Assembly (NCBI RefSeq): GCF_000018325.1
Contig: NC_009922.1
Span: 1,488,001-1,552,000, forward strand
DNA from: Alkaliphilus oremlandii OhILAs
Lineage (GTDB): Bacteria > Bacillota > Clostridia > Peptostreptococcales > Natronincolaceae
DNA length: 64,000 nucleotides
Direction of reading: 5' to 3'
Both the position numbers and the translations under genes were made by a program. Shown one piece after another: positions 42,332-51,097 of the stretch (position 1 is the first letter of the stretch; the number at the start of each line of letters is the position of its first letter). The notes below the pieces were generated by a model that did no database searches, was not told the DNA's origin, and saw only the letters and a program-made list of their open reading frames with translations.

Positions 42332-43213
42332 ATGATAAAAAGCATGACAGGCTTTGGCAGAGGTGATTCTCAAGTTTTGGACAAATCTTTTCAGGTAGAG
42401 CTGAAATCTGTAAATCATCGATATATGGATGTAAGTATAAAAATGCCTAAAAAATTTACATACTTAGAGGAAAACATCCGAAAAGTTATTAAATCCCACA
42501 TACAGAGGGGGCGCATTGAGGTTTATATCACTTATGAAAATATTGGGGAAAGTGATACCAGTATTTCTGTGGATATGCCCTTAGCAAAGGAATATTTAAA
42601 AGCATTTATGAAATTAGAGGAAGAATTATCTATAGAAAATGATGTAACAACATCCATGATTGCTCGATTTCCAGATGTCATCAGAATAGAGAAAAAAGAG
42701 GATAATGAAGACGAAATATGGAAATCTTTAGAGGAGGCCCTCAATGGTGCTTTAAAGCAATTAGTAGCAATGCGGGCAGAGGAAGGAAATAAACTAGAGT
42801 TAGATCTATTAAAAAGACTCAATAAGACAAAGGATTTCCTAGCTAAAGTAAAAGAACGAAGCCCAATGATCATTCAAGAGTACCGACAGAAGTTAAACGA
42901 TCGAATTAAAGAAATGCTCAACGAAGAATTTTCACTAGATGATAGCCGTATTGCTACAGAGGTCGCTCTATTTGCAGATAGAAGTAATATTACAGAAGAA
43001 ATCGTTCGATTATACAGTCACATCGATCAGTTTAAAAATACTTTGGAGGAAGATGATTCTGTTGGAAGAAAGCTAGATTTTTTGCTTCAGGAGATGAATC
43101 GTGAAGCCAATACCATCGGATCTAAAGCGAATGATTTAATTTTGGCAAATTTAGTGATTAATATAAAGAGTGAAATTGAAAAAATGAGGGAGCAAATTCA
43201 AAATATTGAGTAA
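42332..43213 (+). CDS. YicC/YloC family endoribonuclease
   Basis: A 293-aa protein of the YicC family, whose E. coli and Bacillus members are reported RNases acting in sRNA decay. It starts MIKSMTGFGRGD and has VEIKSVNHRYMDV-type (here VELKSVNHRYMDV), and ends with the conserved DFLLQEMNREANTIGSKANDL. It stands directly before remA and gmk, the universal Firmicute order. Confidence 0.92.
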   Translation: MIKSMTGFGRGDSQVLDKSFQVELKSVNHRYMDVSIKMPKKFTYLEENIRKVIKSHIQRGRIEVYITYENIGESDTSISVDMPLAKEYLKAFMKLEEELSIENDVTTSMIARFPDVIRIEKKEDNEDEIWKSLEEALNGALKQLVAMRAEEGNKLELDLLKRLNKTKDFLAKVKERSPMIIQEYRQKLNDRIKEMLNEEFSLDDSRIATEVALFADRSNITEEIVRLYSHIDQFKNTLEEDDSVGRKLDFLLQEMNREANTIGSKANDLILANLVINIKSEIEKMREQIQNIE

Positions 43214-43226
43214 AGGGGGAAATAAG

Positions 43227-43508
43227 ATGGGGATCAAATTGATTAATATAGGGTTTGGCAATATTGTTTCTGCAAATAGAATTGTAGCCATCGTGAGTCC
43301 AGAATCAGCGCCAATTAAAAGAGTAATCCAAGAAGCAAGGGAAAGAGGCGTGCTGATAGATGCAACCTATGGTAGAAGGACTAGAGCCGTAATCGTAACC
43401 GACAGTGACCATATTATTCTTTCTGCAGTTCAGCCTGAAACTGTTGCACACAGACTAAACTCTAAAGATAATTCTAAAGAAATAGAATCGGTTGTTGACG
43501 GAGAATAA
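43227..43508 (+). CDS. remA: RemA-like DUF370 DNA-binding protein
   Basis: RemA activates biofilm matrix genes in B. subtilis. The product here is 93 aa, with IKLINIGFGNIVSANRIVAIVSPESAPIKR and YGRRTRAVIVTDSDHIILSAVQPETV. Residues starting at ATG 43227 (after AAAGGGGG) match the family; the frame from 43206 overlaps yicC. It lies between yicC and gmk. No eps genes are in the window, so the target here is unknown. Confidence 0.93.
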   Translation: MGIKLINIGFGNIVSANRIVAIVSPESAPIKRVIQEARERGVLIDATYGRRTRAVIVTDSDHIILSAVQPETVAHRLNSKDNSKEIESVVDGE

Positions 43509-43537
43509 TACTACGAAGATAGGAAGAGGAGAAGTAT

Positions 43538-44140
43538 ATGAGTAGCAAAGGATTATTAATTGTTGTATCTGGTCCATCCGGTGCTGGGAAAGGAACAATC
43601 TGTAAGGAGTTATTGAATCAGAACCCTCAAATCAAGGTTTCCATTTCTGCTACCACAAGACAACCTAGAAATGGAGAAATTAAAGGTATTAATTACTTCT
43701 TTATAGATAAAAATAAATTTGAACTGATGATAAAAAATGATGATTTTCTGGAATATGCTACGGTGTACGATAATTATTACGGAACACCAAAAGAATATGT
43801 TATGAAGAACCTAGAAGATGGCAATGATGTATTGTTAGAGATCGATATTGTCGGAGCTCTTCAGATCAAAGATCGATTTAAAGATGCCGTGTTTATTTTC
43901 ATCCTCCCACCATCCTTAGAGGAATTAAAAAACAGAATCGTGGGCAGAGGTACAGAGAGTCTAGCTGATATTGAAAAGCGTCACGGGTCTGCTATTTCAG
44001 AAATCGAGCAGTTTATCAAATACGACTATGCTGTTATCAATGAAGATGTATTGAAGGCTGTAGGTGATATCGAGGCCATCATTAGGGCCGAAAAATGTAG
44101 AGTTTTAAGAAGAACCGAGGAAATACAATCAAAATTTTAA
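43538..44140 (+). CDS. gmk: Gmk, guanylate kinase
   Basis: Phosphorylates GMP to GDP. The 200-aa protein has the Walker A loop VVSGPSGAGKGTI, SISATTRQPRNGEIKGINYFF, FLEYATVYDNYYGTP, and VLLEIDIVGALQIKD. GAAGAGGAGAAG precedes the ATG, and rpoZ follows 14 bases later. Confidence 0.97.
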   Translation: MSSKGLLIVVSGPSGAGKGTICKELLNQNPQIKVSISATTRQPRNGEIKGINYFFIDKNKFELMIKNDDFLEYATVYDNYYGTPKEYVMKNLEDGNDVLLEIDIVGALQIKDRFKDAVFIFILPPSLEELKNRIVGRGTESLADIEKRHGSAISEIEQFIKYDYAVINEDVLKAVGDIEAIIRAEKCRVLRRTEEIQSKF

Positions 44141-44154
44141 TAGGAGATGATCAA

Positions 44155-44370
44155 ATGTTATACCCACCAATTAATGAACTATTAGATAAAGTCGATAGCA
44201 GATATACATTAGTAGTAGCTGCTGCAAAAAGGGCAAGACAATTAATCGACGGAGCTGTGCCAAAGATTGAGATGCCTTATTCTAAAAAGCCAGTATCAAT
44301 TGCTACCCAAGAAATATACGAATCCTACGTGCTTTATACAAGTGGAGAAGATGAAACTGATATTGAGTAA
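44155..44370 (+). CDS. rpoZ: RpoZ, RNA polymerase omega subunit
   Basis: A 71-aa small subunit that helps RNA polymerase assembly. It starts LYPPINELLDKVDSRYTLVVAAAKRARQL with the conserved omega helix, then a short tail. The place between gmk and coaBC is the Firmicute norm. AGGAGATG is the ribosome site. Confidence 0.96.
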   Translation: MLYPPINELLDKVDSRYTLVVAAAKRARQLIDGAVPKIEMPYSKKPVSIATQEIYESYVLYTSGEDETDIE

Positions 44371-44382
44371 GAAGGTGAATTT

Positions 44383-45582
44383 ATGTTAAAGAACTTCAAT
44401 GTTGTTCTTGGTGTTACTGGCGGAATTGCAGCCTACAAAGCATGTGATATTGTCAGCAGACTAAAAAAATTAAATGCCAATGTGGATGTTATTATGACGA
44501 AGTCTGCAACAGAAATGGTACATCCCAATACATTTCAAGCGTTAAGTCAGAATCCAGTAATAACGGATATCTTCAGTACCCCTAGGTACTGGGATATCGA
44601 ACATATTTCGTTAGCACAAAAGGCGGATATTTTGCTAGTGGCGCCTGCTACAGCCAATATCATCGGCAAAGTGGCCAATGGAATTGCCGATGATATGTTA
44701 TCCACAACCATTATGGCATCTACGGCAAAGATCATTTTTGCCCCAGCGATGAATACCAAAATGTATGAAAATCCCATATTACAGCAGAATATTCAAAAGC
44801 TAGCCGCGCTAGGCTATGGATTTATTGAACCAGGCTCTGGCCGTCTAGCATGTGGTGATATTGGCAAAGGCAAATTAGCCGATGTGGATGATATCATAGA
44901 TTTTATTTTGGAAGTTACCAAGCATAAACCCAATAGAGATTTAGAAGGTAAAAAGATTCTGGTGACTGCTGGACCGACGAAGGAATCCATCGATCCTGTC
45001 CGGTTCATAACGAACCATTCCACAGGGAAAATGGGATATTCTATTGTAGAAGCTGCTAGAGATAGAGGTGCAGAAGTAACCCTCGTCAGTGGGCCGACAA
45101 ATATCTGTCCACCAGCTGGTGTTGAGGTCATAAAAGTAGAAACGACCTTGGACATGTATGAAGCCGTAATGAACAGCTATGCTGATAAAGATATAATTAT
45201 TAAATCCGCAGCCGTTGCAGATTATCGTCCAGAAACAGTATCTAAAAGTAAAATAAAGAAGAGCGAGGGAAATTTAACGCTGACTCTCGTTCGGAATCCA
45301 GATATCTTACGTACCCTGGGAGAGTTGAAAGGAGATCGTATTTTAGTAGGATTTGCTGCTGAAAGTGACCATGTCCTTGAGAATGCAAAGGCAAAAATTG
45401 TTAAGAAGAATTTAGATTTCATTGTTGCAAATGATATTACGGAAGATGGCGCTGGGTTTGGTGTAGACACCAACATTGTTCATCTCATCGATAAAAATGG
45501 AGAAATCGAGAAGATTGATCAATCAACGAAGCTTGAAATTGCCCATCGAATTCTAGATAAGGTAAAGAAATTTGAAAAATAG
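44383..45582 (+). CDS. coaBC: CoaBC, phosphopantothenoylcysteine synthetase/decarboxylase
   Basis: Bifunctional coenzyme A enzyme. The 399-aa protein has an FMN-dependent CoaC half (GVTGGIAAYKACD, ISLAQKADILLVAPATAN, APAMNTKMYENP, and SGRLACGDIGKGK with the catalytic cysteine) and a CTP-dependent CoaB half (VTAGPTKESIDPVRFITNHSTGKMG, AAVADYRP). Length is normal. It follows rpoZ by 12 bases; a small terminator-like hairpin comes next. Confidence 0.96.
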   Translation: MLKNFNVVLGVTGGIAAYKACDIVSRLKKLNANVDVIMTKSATEMVHPNTFQALSQNPVITDIFSTPRYWDIEHISLAQKADILLVAPATANIIGKVANGIADDMLSTTIMASTAKIIFAPAMNTKMYENPILQQNIQKLAALGYGFIEPGSGRLACGDIGKGKLADVDDIIDFILEVTKHKPNRDLEGKKILVTAGPTKESIDPVRFITNHSTGKMGYSIVEAARDRGAEVTLVSGPTNICPPAGVEVIKVETTLDMYEAVMNSYADKDIIIKSAAVADYRPETVSKSKIKKSEGNLTLTLVRNPDILRTLGELKGDRILVGFAAESDHVLENAKAKIVKKNLDFIVANDITEDGAGFGVDTNIVHLIDKNGEIEKIDQSTKLEIAHRILDKVKKFEK

Positions 45583-45591
45583 AACAATATG

Positions 45592-45612
45592 AAAGGGCTA
45601 TCTAGTCCTTTT
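45592..45612 (+). terminator. Weak terminator-like hairpin after coaBC
   Basis: AAAGGGCTA pairs with TAGTCCTTT (one G-T) around TC, followed by TG and a T-rich stretch. It may reduce but not stop read-through into priA. Confidence 0.5.
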
Positions 45613-45668
45613 GTATTTTATGGACCTATCGTATACTTTTATGAATTTTATTGCAAGGAGGTGGGGGT

Positions 45669-48155
45669 TTGGGGCAAGATATGCAAATAGCACAGGTAAT
45701 CGTGAATAACAATAGTTACCAAACGGATAAATTATTTGATTACGAAATTCCCACTGATTTATTTCGAAAAGTAAAACGAGGAATCCGAGTCATGGTTCCT
45801 TTTGGCAATGGCAATAAAAGATTAGAAGCCTATGTTCTCAATGTTATAGAGAGCAACAGTAGGAATTCGAAGCTAAAAAAAGTTCTAGCGGTCATCGATG
45901 AAGAACCGATTTTATCGGAGGATCAATTGAGACTGGTGTTTTGGATGCGCAATCAATATTTATGTAAGTATATTGAAGCCATTCATTGCTTTATACCTAA
46001 AAGTATGGTCAATAAAGAGCGAAAGAAAATTACATTATTGGATCATTCTTGGGAAGAAGTCCTTCCATCGAGCCAGAAGAAGCTGAGAAATATCATTACT
46101 ACGCTACAGGCTTTAGGGGGTAGTGCATATTTAGATCTACTGATGCAGCATATCGATTATAAAGAGATCAACGAATCGATTAAAGTACTCTTAGAAAAGA
46201 ACATCATTGATATCAAGTACGAGTTGAATAGCAAAATCAATATCAAAACAGAACAATACGTTCGCATCAAGATAGAAGAAGAACAATGGCAGCCCATTAT
46301 AAGCTCCTTGAAAAGAGCAAAGAAACAAAAGATATTATTGGAAATGCTAAAGGAAGTCAAAGAAATCAGTGTAAAGGAACTATTAGAACGATCCAATACC
46401 AGTAGATCATCCTTGAATAGCCTACAGGAAAAAGGGTATATAGAATATATTGATGTTGAGATTAGCAGAAATCCATTTGGTGATAAAAAGTTCGATCCAT
46501 TTTATAAATTCGAACCCAATGAAGAGCAGAAAAAGGCCATTGATCAAATTAGTGCTTCCATAAAAAATGAAAGTAGTGAAACATATTTAATTCATGGTGT
46601 TACAGGGAGCGGAAAGACGGAGATTTATCTACAATTGATCGAAAAGGTACTGAAGAAGGGGAAACAGGCTATTGTTTTAGTCCCTGAAATATCCCTTACC
46701 CCGCAGACTGTTTCGCGGTTTATGGGAAGGTTTGGAGAAAGAATCGCTGTCCTGCACAGCAATCTATCCGATGGTGAAAGGTACGATGAATGGCGACGGA
46801 TTTTACGACAGGAGGTAGATATTGTAATTGGCGCAAGATCTGCGATTTTTGCTCCTTTTAAAAATCTCGGTATGATTGTGATCGACGAGGAACATGAACA
46901 TACTTATAAATCAGAACAGACTCCGCGATACAATGCCATCCATATTGCTGAATATCGAAGTCATCTGGAAAATTCTGTATTGGTGCTAGGCTCGGCGACG
47001 CCGTCCTTAGAGAGCTATCATAGAGCCATTGAGGGCGATTTTACCTTAATTACATTGAAGAATAGAGCCATGAAATCCAACCTTCCTACAGTGGAAGTCA
47101 TTAATATGGCGGAAGAATTTCACCATGGAAATACCAGTATTTTTAGTACGGAGCTATTAAAAGCAATGGCAGACACCCTTAGCAATCATCATCAAACCAT
47201 TTTATTTTTAAATCGAAGAGGACACTCCAGTGTTTTATCCTGCAAGGCTTGCGGATATACAGTAAAATGTCAGTATTGTGATATCACAATGACATTCCAC
47301 AGTGCTGAAAAGCGACTAAAATGTCACTATTGTGGCAATGTAAAAAATATCGTAAAATCATGTCCAGAATGCCATAGTGAAGAAATCAAATATGCTGGAA
47401 TTGGGACGCAGCAGATTGAAGATTTGGTCAAGGTAAATTTTCCCAAGGCTAAGGTTCAGAGAATGGATATGGATACCACCAGCCGCAAGGGAGCCCATGA
47501 AAAGATACTGGAAAGCTTTAAACATCAAGAGATTGATATTCTCATAGGAACTCAGATGATATCCAAAGGTTTGGATTTTCCCAACGTTACTCTGGTGGGT
47601 ATCATTTCTGCAGATACTACCTTAAATTTGCCGGACTTCAGGGCGGCTGAAAAAACCTTTCAATTGGTCACACAGGTGGCGGGAAGAGCAGGAAGAGGGT
47701 TAGAGGAAGGGAAAGTGATTCTTCAAACCTATGAACCAAATCATTACAGTATTGTAGCATCCACTCATCATGATTATGAAAGCTTCGTTAAAGATGAGTT
47801 GATGATTCGAAAAGAATTTCATTATCCACCCTTCGCCAATTTACTTCTATTGAATTTTTCGGGAAAAAATGAAAAGCAAGTCTATGCCATAGCAAATTCA
47901 GTAGCAACTAATATGAAGTATATCTTGTATTCGGAAGGGTTTAAAGAGTTAGATGCCATTCTGTTGGGCCCAAACCCCAGCATGATCAGCAAAATAAAAG
48001 AAAGCTATCGGTATCAAATTTTGTTGAAGGATATAGGGATTCCTTTTTCCCTATTAAAAAAGGCAGTAAAATATTTATTGATAGATAATAGGAGCAAGTA
48101 CATTCCCCAGGGTATTACTTGTACCATTGATATAAATCCGCTCAGTATAATTTAA
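45669..48155 (+). CDS. priA: PriA, primosomal replication restart helicase
   Basis: 3'-5' helicase that reloads replisomes at collapsed forks. The 828-aa product has an N-terminal DNA-binding domain, Walker A GVTGSGKTEIYL, DEEH box in VIDEEHEHTYKSEQTPRYN, GSATPSLES, the zinc-binding cysteines (CKACGYTVKCQYC, CHYCGN, CPEC), and the helicase end VAGRAGRG. TTG 45669 is spaced 7 bases from AGGAGG (45657-45662); ATG 45681 is the alternative. It sits between coaBC and def as usual. Confidence 0.95.
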   Translation: MGQDMQIAQVIVNNNSYQTDKLFDYEIPTDLFRKVKRGIRVMVPFGNGNKRLEAYVLNVIESNSRNSKLKKVLAVIDEEPILSEDQLRLVFWMRNQYLCKYIEAIHCFIPKSMVNKERKKITLLDHSWEEVLPSSQKKLRNIITTLQALGGSAYLDLLMQHIDYKEINESIKVLLEKNIIDIKYELNSKINIKTEQYVRIKIEEEQWQPIISSLKRAKKQKILLEMLKEVKEISVKELLERSNTSRSSLNSLQEKGYIEYIDVEISRNPFGDKKFDPFYKFEPNEEQKKAIDQISASIKNESSETYLIHGVTGSGKTEIYLQLIEKVLKKGKQAIVLVPEISLTPQTVSRFMGRFGERIAVLHSNLSDGERYDEWRRILRQEVDIVIGARSAIFAPFKNLGMIVIDEEHEHTYKSEQTPRYNAIHIAEYRSHLENSVLVLGSATPSLESYHRAIEGDFTLITLKNRAMKSNLPTVEVINMAEEFHHGNTSIFSTELLKAMADTLSNHHQTILFLNRRGHSSVLSCKACGYTVKCQYCDITMTFHSAEKRLKCHYCGNVKNIVKSCPECHSEEIKYAGIGTQQIEDLVKVNFPKAKVQRMDMDTTSRKGAHEKILESFKHQEIDILIGTQMISKGLDFPNVTLVGIISADTTLNLPDFRAAEKTFQLVTQVAGRAGRGLEEGKVILQTYEPNHYSIVASTHHDYESFVKDELMIRKEFHYPPFANLLLLNFSGKNEKQVYAIANSVATNMKYILYSEGFKELDAILLGPNPSMISKIKESYRYQILLKDIGIPFSLLKKAVKYLLIDNRSKYIPQGITCTIDINPLSII

Positions 48156-48171
48156 TCAGGAGGTTAGACCC

Positions 48172-48615
48172 ATGGCAATTAGAAATATTCGTAAAGAAGA
48201 GGATCCAGTTTTAAGAAAGATTTCAAAACCAGTTGATACCATTGACGATAAAATCATTACACTTTTAGATGATATGATAGAAACAATGTACGATGCCGAT
48301 GGTGTAGGACTTGCCGCTCCTCAAGTAGGCATTTTAAAGAGAGTCATTGTTATTGATATCGGTGAAGGTGTAATTGAATTGATTAACCCAGAAATTATAG
48401 CAGAGGACGGCGTTCAATGTGACAATGAGGGCTGCTTGAGCTTGCCAGGGATCACAGAAGAAGTGGCAAGACCCAGAACAGTTAAAGTGAAGGGATTCGA
48501 TCGATTTGGAAATGAAATGATCGTTGAGGGAGAAGAACTCCTGGCAAGAGCACTTTGTCATGAGATTGATCATCTCAATGGAATACTATTTATAGATAGA
48601 GCAGAAAAGAAATAG
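48172..48615 (+). CDS. def: Def, peptide deformylase
   Basis: Metalloenzyme that removes the formyl group from nascent chains. The 147-aa protein has the three family motifs: GVGLAAPQVG, EGCLSLPG (metal Cys) and CHEIDHLNG (metal His pair and catalytic Glu). AGGAGG is well spaced from the ATG. It is coupled to fmt, which starts 11 bases later. Confidence 0.97.
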   Translation: MAIRNIRKEEDPVLRKISKPVDTIDDKIITLLDDMIETMYDADGVGLAAPQVGILKRVIVIDIGEGVIELINPEIIAEDGVQCDNEGCLSLPGITEEVARPRTVKVKGFDRFGNEMIVEGEELLARALCHEIDHLNGILFIDRAEKK

Positions 48616-48625
48616 AGGTGTATTT

Positions 48626-49558
48626 ATGAAAATTATTTATATGGGAACGCCAGAATTCGCCGTTCCCTGTTTGGAGATGCTAATAGATAGTGGACATGAA
48701 ATCGTAGGTGTTTTTACACAGCCAGATAAACCCAGTGGCAGAGGACAGAAAATGAATAGGACGCCGGTAAAGGAAAAGGCACTGGCGCATAATATCCCTG
48801 TATTTCAGCCACACACGTTGAGAGACACAAACGTTATGAATGAAATAGAAAATCTTAAGCCGGACCTTATCGTTGTTGTTGCATACGGGCAAATTTTACC
48901 GAAGGCAATTCTAGAACTGCCAAAACACGGCTGCATTAATGTTCATGCATCCTTACTACCGAAGTACCGTGGTGCAGGTCCAATTAATTGGGTGATCATC
49001 AACGGAGAAAAGAAGACAGGGATTACAACTATGTATATGGATGTGGGTTTAGACAAAGGAGATATGATTTTAAAGGAAGAAGTGGAGATCGGCGCAGAAG
49101 AAACTGCAGGAGAACTTCATGATCGATTGATGCACTTAGGTGCCCAGGTATTGAGAAAGACCATTGGGTTGATTGAAAACAACGAGATCACAGCCATCCC
49201 TCAAAATCATAGTGAGTCCACCTATGCTCCTATATTGACAAAAGACCTTGGAAAAATAGATTGGAGCCAATCTGCAATAGAAATAAAAAATCTCATTAGA
49301 GGAACGATTCCATGGCCTACGGCTTTTACTTTCTATGAAGGGCAAGTGATGAAAATATGGAAGAGTACTGTGATAGAAAGTGAACTTCAAGAAGTGCCGG
49401 GAAAAATCATCGATGTAAAAAAAGATTGTATTCTCGTTGCCACAGGCCAAAACATCCTATCTATTGAAGAAATTCAATTCAGTGGTAAAAAAAGAATGGG
49501 TGTAAGAGACTATTTAGTTGGTAATGCTATTGAAAAAGGCAACATTTTAGGAGAATAG
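48626..49558 (+). CDS. fmt: Fmt, methionyl-tRNA formyltransferase
   Basis: Formylates initiator Met-tRNA using 10-formyl-THF. The 310-aa protein begins MKIIYMGTPEFAVPCLEML and contains HASLLPKYRGAGPINWVIINGEKKTGITTMYMDVGLDKGDM, which carries the catalytic Asn/His/Asp context. A C-terminal tRNA-binding domain follows. Only one base separates it from the DUF116 gene. Confidence 0.97.
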   Translation: MKIIYMGTPEFAVPCLEMLIDSGHEIVGVFTQPDKPSGRGQKMNRTPVKEKALAHNIPVFQPHTLRDTNVMNEIENLKPDLIVVVAYGQILPKAILELPKHGCINVHASLLPKYRGAGPINWVIINGEKKTGITTMYMDVGLDKGDMILKEEVEIGAEETAGELHDRLMHLGAQVLRKTIGLIENNEITAIPQNHSESTYAPILTKDLGKIDWSQSAIEIKNLIRGTIPWPTAFTFYEGQVMKIWKSTVIESELQEVPGKIIDVKKDCILVATGQNILSIEEIQFSGKKRMGVRDYLVGNAIEKGNILGE

Positions 49559-49559
49559 T

Positions 49560-50339
49560 ATGGACTTCGAAAAAGAACGGGAGAAAAACAGAGAATACAA
49601 TCATTTTGTTTTTCTGTTGGTGGTGATGTTTTTCCTGACGATATTAGTGGGAATGGGACTATCGTTTATTGTAAAATGGCAAAATCAAAGTTTTTATACC
49701 GTGATTTTCATAACGGGTATTATGGTTTTAATGATATTTTGTTTGATATTACTATCGATTATATATTCTGTTATTCGACTGCAGTATGGCTATACCATAC
49801 CCAGCACTTTCAAAAAACTTCTGGTTCAATCGCGGTGGGGTATATACCAGTCCATGGTTTTTCTTGGAAAGGTTTTTGGAAAGGATAAAAATATTATTAG
49901 GCGAGTGTTTATAGAACTCAACAATAAACTGACCCTGAGTCAGGAGTATAGCATAGAAGGAAATAAAATTTTAATATTAACGCCCCATTGCATACAAAAA
50001 TCTTTCTGTCCTCATAAGGTTACAACGAATATTAAAAATTGTAAACGATGTGGAAAATGTAATGTACAGCGCCTAATAGAATTGGAAGAAAAATTTGGTG
50101 TGAAAGCTAGAGTCGTAACAGGCGGTACACTGGCAAGAAAGATCGTAATGGAAGAAAAGCCACAGGCAATCATCGCTATTGCCTGTGAACGCGATCTCAT
50201 CAGTGGCATACAAGAAATTAAAAATGTCCCTATTTTAGCAGTGGTCAATAAAAGACCACAAGGTCCTTGTCATAATACAGAAGTAGAAATGGGGCAGGTA
50301 CAGAAAGCGATAAAACATTTTACGAATTTGAAGGAGTGA
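49560..50339 (+). CDS. DUF116 family membrane protein
   Basis: A 259-aa protein with two membrane segments (about residues 17-38 and 48-72) followed by a cytoplasmic domain containing six to seven cysteines: CIQKSFCPHK, CKRCGKCNV, CERD and GPCH. The Cys spacing suggests metal or Fe-S binding but is not proven. DUF116 has an unknown function and in Clostridia regularly sits between fmt and yugP. Its start ATG lies one base after the fmt stop. Confidence 0.85.
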   Translation: MDFEKEREKNREYNHFVFLLVVMFFLTILVGMGLSFIVKWQNQSFYTVIFITGIMVLMIFCLILLSIIYSVIRLQYGYTIPSTFKKLLVQSRWGIYQSMVFLGKVFGKDKNIIRRVFIELNNKLTLSQEYSIEGNKILILTPHCIQKSFCPHKVTTNIKNCKRCGKCNVQRLIELEEKFGVKARVVTGGTLARKIVMEEKPQAIIAIACERDLISGIQEIKNVPILAVVNKRPQGPCHNTEVEMGQVQKAIKHFTNLKE

Positions 50340-50343
50340 TACT

Positions 50344-51036
50344 ATGTTCGGTATGTATGGTTTCGATCCAACGATGATCGTTTTAATTCCTTCCATCCTA
50401 CTTACGATTTATGCACAATCAAAGGTAAAATCTACCTTTGCAAAATATTTGAGAGTAGGAAGTAAGAAAGGATATAGTGGTTTTCAAGTAGCACGGTATA
50501 TATTGGACCACAATGGGATGAGAGATGTACCCATTGAATTGACGCCAGGACACTTAAGCGATCATTATGATCCAAAAAGAAAAGTTGTTCGATTATCCAA
50601 TGATGTATTTCACGGCACATCCATTGCATCCATCAGCGTCGCTGCTCATGAAACGGGTCATGCAATTCAGCATTTCCATGGATATGCACCTTTGACCATT
50701 CGAACTCTAATATTTCCAGTGGCTAGCATCGGGTCTCAAGCGGCTTGGTTTTTCGTGATCTTAGGGATGGCAATGTCTCTGCCTGGATTAATAGATATCG
50801 GAATTCTTTTATTTGCCGCTGCGGTATTTTTTCAAGTGATTACCCTTCCAGTAGAATTTAATGCCAGTAGTAGGGCCTTAAGGTTATTGGATGAAGGCGG
50901 ATTTATTGTAAATGACGAATATGTGCAATCTAAAAAGGTTTTAAACGCCGCGGCACTTACCTATGTGGCAGCCATGGCTACAGCAGTATCACAATTGATA
51001 CGATTGCTATTGATAAGGGACAGAAGAAGAGATTAA
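50344..51036 (+). CDS. yugP: YugP-type zinc metallopeptidase
   Basis: A 230-aa integral membrane protein of the DUF2268/YugP metallopeptidase family. The HExxH zinc motif is AAHETGHAIQH at about residues 98-108, with a later conserved VEFNASSRAL. Three to four hydrophobic stretches surround it. The substrate is unknown. AGGAGTG precedes ATG 50344. Confidence 0.9.
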   Translation: MFGMYGFDPTMIVLIPSILLTIYAQSKVKSTFAKYLRVGSKKGYSGFQVARYILDHNGMRDVPIELTPGHLSDHYDPKRKVVRLSNDVFHGTSIASISVAAHETGHAIQHFHGYAPLTIRTLIFPVASIGSQAAWFFVILGMAMSLPGLIDIGILLFAAAVFFQVITLPVEFNASSRALRLLDEGGFIVNDEYVQSKKVLNAAALTYVAAMATAVSQLIRLLLIRDRRRD

Positions 51037-51058
51037 AAGGCGTAATTTACGCCTTTTT
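51035..51058 (+). terminator. Terminator after yugP
   Basis: AAAAGGCGTA pairs with TACGCCTTTT with a 3- to 4-base loop, then T. It overlaps the last bases of yugP. Confidence 0.75.
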
Positions 51059-51097
51059 GTATATTTTATATATTTTATGTGATTAGGAGGAAAATAA

